Source: a virus. From it: a DNA stretch of 54,328 nt. The DNA is taken from the IMG/VR virus record IMGVR_UViG_3300021602_000009, positions 1 through 54,328 of that record. The stretch is one strand, 5' to 3'. The translations under genes were made by a program, and so were the position numbers. Below are positions 13,630-20,179 of this stretch, piece after piece. Each line of letters opens with the position of its first letter. Within the stretch, counting starts at the first letter, position 1. The notes beneath the pieces are model-generated. The model saw only the letters and a program-made list of their open reading frames with translations, did not search any database and was not told the origin of the DNA.

Positions 13630-14295
13630 ATGACAAAAGCGGATTTCATATCACTTGTATTGCGAATACTCAACGAAGCCGACGCAAGTATAGACGGAAC
13701 AACACTCGTGGGAGCAGATATGACCAATATATCCACTTATGTTGAAAAACTCTATCCGGTAGCTTATCGCCGAAGCGTGAAATTATTTCCCCGAAACTGG
13801 TATGCAGCCAAAACAGTAAGTACTCCCACAGTAACAGCCAATGTACCCGACGGGACGGGTTACTACATATTACCCGGTGATTACCTGGAACTTATAAGTT
13901 TTAAGATGCAGGGATGGAAAACAGCCTGCATGACAGCACCCGAAGAAACCCCACAACTAAATAAGAAACAAAGTAACGAATATCTGCGTGGCACAGTTCA
14001 ACGTCCGGTATGCATACTACGAATGATACCGGTAACAACAATAGTTGCACCGATAACCACCACGATTAAAAAAGTATTGTATTACTACTCCCTTCCACGC
14101 ACATCGGATGCAGCAACACATGTAGTAGAACAATTTATATACATACCCAATGTAGATACATTGGGAAGTACAGTAGATGTATCAGACGCAGGAATAATGG
14201 CACTGGCTTACCTTACAGCATCGACAGTATTGATAAGCGTTGAAAAAACAGTACAAGCACAAGCAATAGAAGCAAAAATACCCGAATTAATATAA
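13630..14295 (+). CDS. Head-to-tail connector (adaptor) protein
   Basis: A 221-aa protein right after the head genes. It starts with a helical segment (KADFISLVLRILNEADASID) and has a beta-rich centre (GYYILPGDYLELISFKMQGW), the pattern of podovirus adaptor proteins such as T7 gp11 and P22 gp4, which attach below the portal and receive the tail. About 200 aa is the usual size. The C-terminus is helical and Ala-rich. The tail fibre gene starts 6 bases after it, so both are co-transcribed. The call rests on position and fold pattern. Confidence 0.65.
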   Translation: MTKADFISLVLRILNEADASIDGTTLVGADMTNISTYVEKLYPVAYRRSVKLFPRNWYAAKTVSTPTVTANVPDGTGYYILPGDYLELISFKMQGWKTACMTAPEETPQLNKKQSNEYLRGTVQRPVCILRMIPVTTIVAPITTTIKKVLYYYSLPRTSDAATHVVEQFIYIPNVDTLGSTVDVSDAGIMALAYLTASTVLISVEKTVQAQAIEAKIPELI

Positions 14296-14300
14296 GCATT

Positions 14301-17300
14301 ATGGAAATACTAACATCATTAAAAACGCCTGTAAATACTTTAGCAGATTTATATTCAAATTTCAAAGATGGAGGAGAATCCGGTTGGTTTACGTTTGCCG
14401 GTACCGATGCTAAATTTTATTTTTGGAATGGTGAAAAATGGAAGGAATTGATTTATACCACCATTACTGAAGATACGAATAATGAAGGACAGTATTATTA
14501 CGCAGGACTGATTGATGGATTATCAGGTACGTTTCATCTGATAAATTACTATAATTATAATAATGCGTTGGTGCGCGTATTGCATCATGTACAAACAAAT
14601 CAGGTATTTTACCGTGGCGAAACACTTGTTTCAATATGGGAAACTCCTGACATAAGCATTGCATCGCCAACCGAATCGGACGTAGTTGTAATTAATGAAT
14701 TGCAACGGTACCAAAACGAGCAACAGCGAAAGACCAATGAATTAGAACGGATTGATGCTGAATTAAACAGAGAAACACAAGAAGGAGAGCGACAAACTAC
14801 ATTTACGGAAAATGAATCAGAACGTCAATCAACCTTTGAAGAAAATGAGAATACCCGGCAAGAAAACGAAAATACCCGCATTAATACCGAACAGGACCGT
14901 GTAAGCGCAGAAGGAGCCAGAGTAATCGCTGAAAATTCACGGGAAGAAAATACAGAAACAGCTATACAAAATGCTGAAAACGCAACAAGCTCAGCCAACG
15001 CAGCAGCCGCAGCAGCTCCGAAAACTATCACACTGATATCTATTACCACCCTGCCTTCAGCAAGTAGTCATTCGGTTGGAGACAAAGCATATCAACTATC
15101 AGATAAAAAAATATATACTATTAGCAATACAGGTGATGAGTGGGTGGATGAGGTAACGCCACGGGAAGTTGACCGGTTTATTTTTAATGATGTAGAGTAC
15201 CAATTTTCAAATAATCAACTTATTCATACCGATAATGGTATAGTTTCAATTGCCCGAACTTCCGGAAACGGAGCTGCCGGCACGGATGATACTTATACCA
15301 TCACTTTTACCAATGGAACAACAACTACTTTCGTAGTGCATAACGGTAGTAATGGTACTAACGGAAATAACGGTAAAGGAATTACTTCAATTACCCGCAC
15401 AAGTGGCACAGGCGCAGCCGGAACTACCGACACCTATACGATTACATTTACTGATTCAAGTACTACTACATTTCAGGTAGTGAATGGAGCGAATGGAACG
15501 GGTGCAACTGTGGAAAATGTAAGAAGTCAAAACCCTGCAAAAGTACCCAGCAGTAAGTTGATGGATGATGAATTGAATAAGAAAGCTGTTTTTAATGTAA
15601 CTACAGAAGTTCCTTTATCAGCAGGCCAATATTATACAGCCACTACAGCCAGAGCTGCTGTGCCTACCGGAGTGAAGAAATTAGGATTGGAGATTACTTA
15701 TGCAACCAGTGCAGGTGTGTGGGTGAGTGAGAAGTTTGTGGGGAGTGATGTGGCAAATTGGAATGATTTTGGTTTTTGGTCAGATATGTTTGTAAAACAA
15801 ATATCGCTACAAAGCAAAAACTTATTCAATAAAGCTACGGCTGCATTAGGAACTCTCACGAATGGCATTTTTGCAGCAGGTGGAACGAGTTGGTATGCAT
15901 CTGATTTTATACCTGTGACTGCAAGTACAAATGTTTTTGCACCAAGTGGATGCACGGTTTACCAGTACGATTCCGCAAAAAATTACATTGCAGGTTCATC
16001 ATCATCTCCAAGTGCATATTTTACAACACAAGCTACTTGTGCTTATTTAAGGGTTTCGATTTTCTACACAGTTTTAAATACTTTTCAGATTGAATATGGA
16101 ACAACATCTTCAAGTTATGCTGCTTATTCAAGAATAGTCAGATGTTCATCTATTGGCAATGAAACTGTTGTTGTTTTTAAACCAGACACTACTGATAGTG
16201 ATTTATTGGCTTTATTTAATAGCTATTATACTAAAACTGAAATTATTGCATTAAAACCAAATACAGTTGTAACTCAAAGCAAAAACTTATTCAATAAAGC
16301 TACGGCTGCATTAGGAACTCTCACGAATGGCATTTTTGCAGCAGGTGGAACGAGTTGGTATGCATCTGATTTTATACCTGTGACTGCAAGTACAAATGTT
16401 TTTGCACCAAGTGGATGCACGGTTTACCAGTACGATTCCGCAAAAAATTACATTGCAGGTTCATCATCATCTCCAAGTGCATATTTTACAACACAAGCTA
16501 CTTGTGCTTATTTAAGGGTTTCGATTTTCTACACAGTTTTAAATACTTTTCAGATTGAATATGGAACAACATCTTCAAGTTATGCTGCTTATTCAAGAAT
16601 AGTCAGATGTTCATCTATTGGCAATGAAACTGTTGTTGTTTTTAAACCAGACACTACTGATAGTGATTTATTGGCTTTATTTAATCCGAAATTATATGGC
16701 AAAAATTATCTAGCTATTGGAGATAGCGTTACAGCTGCACTGAATTATCAAGTTAAGGTAGCAAATTCATTAGGTATGAATTTGACAACACATGCATTAG
16801 GTGGTATTGGTATAGTGGCAATGGTTGATGGTGCAACTGATATTGCTGCATTAACTCCTACTGATTTGGTTGGAATTGATATAATTACATTTTTTGGAGG
16901 TTTAAATGACAGAGGGTTAGCAGATGGAGTAGTTACGGACTTATATCCAACTCAAAATACTTTGGCAGGTAAGTATAATTATGCCTTAAATAAATTATAT
17001 ACACTTGCTAATTCTGCTGGCAATACTACTTTAAATATAGTAGCAATTGCACCCTATAAATGTGGCAAATATGGTTGGATAGATGCAGATGGAGATGATG
17101 AATATCCAATTGGTTCAGGACGTAATTTATTAACCCAAGTTCAGATATTAGAAAAAGTATGTGAACGTAAAGGTGTACCTTTAATTAATTTATATAAGAA
17201 TTCTGGAATCAATGAATTCACATGGAATATTTACGGCGGTTCTAACTCTGCGACTAATCAATATACTTATATTGGCGAATTTGCCTCAATTGAATTATTG

Positions 17301-17486
17301 CCATCAGGGACTTTAAATCAAGCTGCAAGAGTCGTCGGAGTTGCTTATGCATATATCCACAATGGAACGCAATGGGTTTATGGTTCTAATCCTTATCCAT
17401 GGAATGCTGACCAATTACATTTATCGGAAGCCGGTCATGCTAGAATTGCAAGTATTATATCATCAAATTTGAAAACAATAATATAA
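14301..17486 (+). CDS. Tail fibre with SGNH/GDSL esterase domain and a duplicated segment
   Basis: A 1061-aa receptor-binding protein. Residues 1-120 are the particle-binding head; 130-235 are a trimeric coiled coil (QRYQNEQQRKTNELERIDAE and onward); 330-405 hold two copies of a DTYTITFTDG-like motif with short collagen-like GSNGTNGNNGKG; 504-640 and 659-795 are two identical 137-residue copies. From about residue 800 comes an SGNH hydrolase: AIGDSVTAA with the catalytic Ser near 809, FFGGLNDRG with the Asn-Asp block near 869, and DQLHLSEAGH with Asp1037 and His1040. Such esterases remove acetyl or other ester groups from surface polysaccharides at the receptor. The exact duplication is described among the findings. 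Confidence 0.85.
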   Translation: MEILTSLKTPVNTLADLYSNFKDGGESGWFTFAGTDAKFYFWNGEKWKELIYTTITEDTNNEGQYYYAGLIDGLSGTFHLINYYNYNNALVRVLHHVQTNQVFYRGETLVSIWETPDISIASPTESDVVVINELQRYQNEQQRKTNELERIDAELNRETQEGERQTTFTENESERQSTFEENENTRQENENTRINTEQDRVSAEGARVIAENSREENTETAIQNAENATSSANAAAAAAPKTITLISITTLPSASSHSVGDKAYQLSDKKIYTISNTGDEWVDEVTPREVDRFIFNDVEYQFSNNQLIHTDNGIVSIARTSGNGAAGTDDTYTITFTNGTTTTFVVHNGSNGTNGNNGKGITSITRTSGTGAAGTTDTYTITFTDSSTTTFQVVNGANGTGATVENVRSQNPAKVPSSKLMDDELNKKAVFNVTTEVPLSAGQYYTATTARAAVPTGVKKLGLEITYATSAGVWVSEKFVGSDVANWNDFGFWSDMFVKQISLQSKNLFNKATAALGTLTNGIFAAGGTSWYASDFIPVTASTNVFAPSGCTVYQYDSAKNYIAGSSSSPSAYFTTQATCAYLRVSIFYTVLNTFQIEYGTTSSSYAAYSRIVRCSSIGNETVVVFKPDTTDSDLLALFNSYYTKTEIIALKPNTVVTQSKNLFNKATAALGTLTNGIFAAGGTSWYASDFIPVTASTNVFAPSGCTVYQYDSAKNYIAGSSSSPSAYFTTQATCAYLRVSIFYTVLNTFQIEYGTTSSSYAAYSRIVRCSSIGNETVVVFKPDTTDSDLLALFNPKLYGKNYLAIGDSVTAALNYQVKVANSLGMNLTTHALGGIGIVAMVDGATDIAALTPTDLVGIDIITFFGGLNDRGLADGVVTDLYPTQNTLAGKYNYALNKLYTLANSAGNTTLNIVAIAPYKCGKYGWIDADGDDEYPIGSGRNLLTQVQILEKVCERKGVPLINLYKNSGINEFTWNIYGGSNSATNQYTYIGEFASIELLPSGTLNQAARVVGVAYAYIHNGTQWVYGSNPYPWNADQLHLSEAGHARIASIISSNLKTII
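15810..16220 (+). repeat. Perfect 411-bp tandem duplication in the tail fibre, copy 1
   Basis: Bases 15810-16220 recur at 16275-16685 (offset 465 bp, in frame). Only 54 bp separate the copies. No base difference was seen between them. Confidence 0.9.
16275..16685 (+). repeat. Perfect 411-bp tandem duplication in the tail fibre, copy 2
   Basis: Second copy of 15810-16220. It is followed at once by the SGNH hydrolase domain. Confidence 0.9.
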
Positions 17487-17513
17487 GACCGATAACACTT
17501 TAATTAGTAACTT

Positions 17514-17909
17514 ATGTGCCAGGAACTTGAAAAGCAAATGCAGGAAATGCTTAAAGGAAGCAAACCAACTATAACCACTAAAGCAATAAATATTCTGGCT
17601 ATGGATATCGACAAAAAATTTGCCAACGTAGATGTAAAGTTGGATAACATTTTAGAACTTCTAAAAACAAACAAAGCCGATACCGATAAAAGAATAGATA
17701 AGTTACAAACAGAATCGACAGAGCGATGTGCAGCGCATAAGGTAGAGCTAACTAAGAAATTAAAAGAGCTTGACAAAGATGTGGAAACTATCAACTACTT
17801 CACTAATCACCCAAAAATTCTGAAAACTATTGCAGTGGCTATTTTAGCTATAGCTGCATTTGCACTTGGACATTCTAATTTGTTGGACATACTAAAATTT
17901 ATAAAATGA
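17514..17909 (+). CDS. Membrane-anchored coiled-coil protein, holin-like region
   Basis: A 131-aa protein. Residues 1-95 are charged helices, probably a coiled coil (FANVDVKLDNILELLKTNKA, then ELTKKLKELDKDVET); residues 103-122 (ILKTIAVAILAIAAFALGH) form one membrane segment, with a short basic tail. The stop codon overlaps the start of the next gene (ATGA), which also encodes a small membrane protein, and an endolysin gene follows, so it belongs to the lysis cassette. It may be a holin partner or anti-holin; the sequence alone does not decide. Confidence 0.6.
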   Translation: MCQELEKQMQEMLKGSKPTITTKAINILAMDIDKKFANVDVKLDNILELLKTNKADTDKRIDKLQTESTERCAAHKVELTKKLKELDKDVETINYFTNHPKILKTIAVAILAIAAFALGHSNLLDILKFIK

Positions 17910-18073
17910 AAAATTGGAAAACATCACTCGTAGGACTTGCAATCATTATTGCAGGTATCGTAGTTTTCATTCGGACGAATGACTACACGCAGGCAGGAGC
18001 TGCCATATTGGTTGGCACAGGGTTCTTATTTTCTAAAGATAACAATGTGACCGGAGGCACTAAAGCAGTATGA
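17906..18073 (+). CDS. Small holin-like membrane protein
   Basis: A 55-aa protein. It starts MKNWKTSLVGLAIIIAGIVV and has two hydrophobic stretches (residues 8-23 and 32-45: AGAAILVGTGFLFSK) separated by a polar turn, ending in a polar tail. Both ends overlap neighbours: its ATG overlaps the stop of the gene before (ATGA), and its stop overlaps the endolysin start (ATGA). Translational coupling and position make it the best holin candidate, the protein that opens the inner membrane to time lysis. Holins share little sequence, so the call rests on context. Confidence 0.65.
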   Translation: MKNWKTSLVGLAIIIAGIVVFIRTNDYTQAGAAILVGTGFLFSKDNNVTGGTKAV

Positions 18074-18525
18074 GCAAAATAGACACACTTCACCCGCTGA
18101 TCCGTGAAGAAGTCAGGGCATTGGTAAATAAAATCAATACCGAAATTCTGAAAAGTAACGTGAAAATGGTAGTTACTCAGGGTTTACGCACATTTGCTGA
18201 GCAGGATGCACTATATAAACAAGTTCCGAAAGTAACCAACGCCAAAGGTGGTCAATCAATCCACAACTATGGACTTGCTTTTGATTTTTGCTTAGCTGAA
18301 GCCGGAAAAACTATTTGGGACGTGGCCAAAGATTTTGACGGTGATAAGGTGGCTGACTGGATGGAAGTGGTAAAGGTTTTTAAAGATGCCGGTTATACCT
18401 GGGGTGGAGATTTCCGAAGCATACATGATGCTCCGCATTTCGAAAAAACATTTGGCCATACATGGCAGCAGCTCCTTGAGATTAAAAACGCAGGTAAAAC
18501 CGAAAACGGATATGTGGTATTATGA
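18070..18525 (+). CDS. Endolysin, M15-family L-alanyl-D-glutamate peptidase
   Basis: A 151-aa peptidase of the VanY/CwlK type that cuts the peptide part of peptidoglycan. The zinc and catalytic motifs are visible: QSIHNYGLAFDF (His and Asp of SxHxxGxAxD, around residues 64-74), YTWGGDF, and DAPHFE with the second zinc His. There is no signal peptide, so it needs the holin to reach the wall. Length fits phage enzymes that lack a separate wall-binding domain. Its start overlaps the stop of the holin-like gene. Confidence 0.9.
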   Translation: MSKIDTLHPLIREEVRALVNKINTEILKSNVKMVVTQGLRTFAEQDALYKQVPKVTNAKGGQSIHNYGLAFDFCLAEAGKTIWDVAKDFDGDKVADWMEVVKVFKDAGYTWGGDFRSIHDAPHFEKTFGHTWQQLLEIKNAGKTENGYVVL

Positions 18526-18571
18526 CTTATGAAGATTACATAATTGAAATACAACTCACTTTTAATTTAGC

Positions 18572-19177
18572 ATGGGTATGATACAACTAATTAAAGCATT
18601 TTGGAAGCCGGTACTTGTGCTACTGGTGGTAATAATATTGTCAGATTGGATTTGGAATAATTATAATAAACCTAATCCACCAACCACCGGCAAAACATAT
18701 ACTCAGGCTGACATTGAAAATGCCAAAGCCCGCGTAATTGATTCTATTTACGATGAAGTGGATTATGACAGCATTGCCATATTTCAGGCTGGAAAGGATG
18801 CTAAAGCTGCCGAATCTATAGCGTTACGATCCAGGGAACAATCTTATAAAAAAGGTTATGAACGGTGGAAGCATATAACGGATAGTTTGCTACTGGTGAC
18901 TAAAATAGACAGTGGTTGTAAAAAGATAGTAAAATCACAACAAAATCAGATTGATTCGCTGAATGGTGTTGTTGAAACTGTAGGACAGGAAGCCGAGAAT
19001 TACTCACGTAGATTGTATTTTTCGGAAAAGCAAAACGAGAAAAAAGATAGTATTATTACCCGAAGAGATAAAACCATTGATAGGATTGAAAATGAACGAT
19101 CCGATAATCAGTGCTATAAAAACTGGTTTGATAGCCGACCTTTTTGGAAGTGGGTGCATAATCCGAAATGCAGGTAA
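18572..19177 (+). CDS. Spanin-like membrane-anchored protein
   Basis: A 201-aa protein with one N-terminal membrane segment (residues 13-28, VLVLLVVIILSDWIW) and a long charged, helical periplasmic part (residues 50-180), including the coiled-coil stretch DSLNGVVETVGQEAEN. This layout is that of inner-membrane spanins, which link the inner to the outer membrane and complete lysis. It follows the endolysin gene. No outer-membrane lipoprotein partner was found inside or overlapping it, so the function stays provisional. Confidence 0.6.
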   Translation: MGMIQLIKAFWKPVLVLLVVIILSDWIWNNYNKPNPPTTGKTYTQADIENAKARVIDSIYDEVDYDSIAIFQAGKDAKAAESIALRSREQSYKKGYERWKHITDSLLLVTKIDSGCKKIVKSQQNQIDSLNGVVETVGQEAENYSRRLYFSEKQNEKKDSIITRRDKTIDRIENERSDNQCYKNWFDSRPFWKWVHNPKCR

Positions 19178-19190
19178 TAAATATAAGAAA

Positions 19191-19227
19191 GCCCTCCGCT
19201 TCGCTCGTCCCCTTTGTGAAAGGGGAC
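19191..19227 (+). repeat. Palindromic repeat, family A, copy 2
   Basis: GCCCTCCGCTTCGCTCG followed by CCCCTTTGTGAAAGGGG. It ends about 40 bases before the tmRNA acceptor segment. Confidence 0.8.
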
Positions 19228-19261
19228 ATTTACGAAGGAATGAGATATGAGTATTTAATAA

Positions 19262-19573
19262 GATAAACAGGTTCGTTGAAATTTTAGAGAAAGTTTGTTT
19301 GGACAGGGGTTCGACTCCCCTCACTTCCACATCATGCCAGTTACATGTTAGCTAACCCGTCGCTTTAGTACGGTGCTAAACTCACTCAAATTGCCTTTAG
19401 ATAGTATCGAAAAGGATTTCGAAAGTTTAGCAAACCGGGGGTGTTTGGTTTTGACAGCAGATAAGTAGATTTAATGGAGAACTTGCAAGCCAATAAACGG
19501 CAAAACAATCAGAATGTTTAACCCATCACTAAGAGTGGCGGTATAACAGCCCGCAGGGAGCTAAATCCCTGCA
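19262..19573 (+). ncRNA. ssrA: Candidate circularly permuted tmRNA (two-piece ssrA)
   Basis: The 3' half of a tmRNA lies upstream of its 5' half. The acceptor segment has a P2 strand (CAGGTTC 19268-19274, AAATTT 19279-19284), T-arm AGGGG-TTCGACT-CCCCT (19305-19321) and acceptor strand CACTTCC (19322-19328) with discriminator A; CCA is not encoded. After a 107-base intervening segment the 5' half begins GGGGGTG (19437-19443), which pairs with CACTTCC over seven positions (two G-U), followed by the D-arm-like TTTGGTTTTGACAGC. Its AGATTT (19467-19472) and GAACTTG (19479-19485) pair with the two P2 strands upstream. A tag frame from GGC 19499 reads GKTIRMFNPSLRVAV then TAA (19544-19546); a 7-bp hairpin follows (19553-19572). 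tmRNA rescues stalled ribosomes. A frame starting at GCC 19489 ends earlier and is an alternative. Confidence 0.72.
19330..19436 (+). other. Intervening segment of the permuted tmRNA
   Basis: These 107 bases join the mature 3' end to the mature 5' end and should be cut out by RNase processing. They contain two hairpins: GTTAGC/GCTAAAC with inner CCGT/ACGG (about 19347-19381), and TCGAAA/TTTCGA with loop AGGA (about 19407-19422). No gene is seen here. Confidence 0.6.
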
Positions 19574-19624
19574 TTGTTTGAAGAATTTTAAAACAAAAAT
19601 ATAAACCAATTAAAAAACACGAGT

Positions 19625-20059
19625 ATGATACACTTTTTTCAAAACGCAAATGCGTGGGTGATAGGCGAAACCCCGATGTCGTTTGTACCAATTGCAGCCT
19701 ATTTTATGGAAAACTCTGACAACGTAGTGCAGAGTGTGAATCTCATTCCGATGAGTAAGAATTCGAATTTGCCAACATTTAGTGCTGTAAAAATTTCAAG
19801 CATTGCAAAAAATGAAGATGGCGAACTGTACGAAAGCGTAGCAGAATTTGCAACCGCAGTAGCCGGTTATTTTGCCACTTCTACCAATCCGGCTTACGTG
19901 AAAGGTAATCCGTTCACGTATGCTGATTTTACGGAAGAGCAATTGGCAGCATTGAAAGGTGAACCAGGATTATTTTCAGTAGCAATTCCATGGTGTGATG
20001 ATTTTAATGCACTACAAGCTGCTCTTATTGAAGCAGGATTAATGCAAGTAGAAGAATAA
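19625..20059 (+). CDS. Hypothetical phage structural-type protein
   Basis: A 144-aa acidic protein. The N-terminus is hydrophobic but without a clear signal peptide (MIHFFQNANAWVIGETPMSF). Residues 108-120 (FTYADFTEEQLAALKG) match a motif common in tail-fibre and baseplate proteins of phages, in which it precedes collagen-like repeats; here only the motif is present. It lies directly behind the tmRNA and before a strong terminator, at the end of the lysis block. A tail-fibre accessory role is possible but not shown. Confidence 0.55.
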   Translation: MIHFFQNANAWVIGETPMSFVPIAAYFMENSDNVVQSVNLIPMSKNSNLPTFSAVKISSIAKNEDGELYESVAEFATAVAGYFATSTNPAYVKGNPFTYADFTEEQLAALKGEPGLFSVAIPWCDDFNALQAALIEAGLMQVEE

Positions 20060-20097
20060 GCATAGTTTTTTCATAGTATTAGATTTAAGGTTAACGC

Positions 20098-20134
20098 GGA
20101 AGCTCTCGTTGTGATAACGCGAGCTTTCTTTTTT
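20098..20134 (+). terminator. Rho-independent terminator before terL
   Basis: A stem of GAAGCTC-T-CGTT with AACG-C-GAGCTTTC (one mismatch, loop GTGAT) is followed by TTTTTT. It shows that the reading frame upstream of the terL ATG at 20180 is not translated. Confidence 0.8.
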
Positions 20135-20135
20135 A

Positions 20136-20164
20136 GACCCCCTCTAACTCCCCCAAGGGGGAGG
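20136..20164 (+). repeat. Palindromic repeat, family C (CCCCCT-AGGGGG type)
   Basis: ACCCCCTCTAACTCCCCCAAGGGGGAGG, with related copies at about 13160-13181, 13305-13327, 22282-22304 and 44304-44333. Confidence 0.7.
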
Positions 20165-20179
20165 ATAAGAAAAATAAGA

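Noticed and set aside
19004-19330. Leftward open frame that crosses the spanin gene and the tmRNA acceptor part
   Set aside because: Its start MEVRGVEPLS is the well-known false translation of a T-arm and acceptor end read backwards.
19293-19335. The tmRNA 3' end as an integration site in host ssrA
   Set aside because: The integrase has its own attP beside it, and a 5' tmRNA half with matching acceptor and P2 strands lies just downstream, which an attP fragment would not have. It remains a fallback explanation.
20111-20179. Upstream start of terL
   Set aside because: The extra 23 codons cover a terminator hairpin and a palindromic repeat and would encode a Pro/Arg-rich tail found in no terminase known to me.
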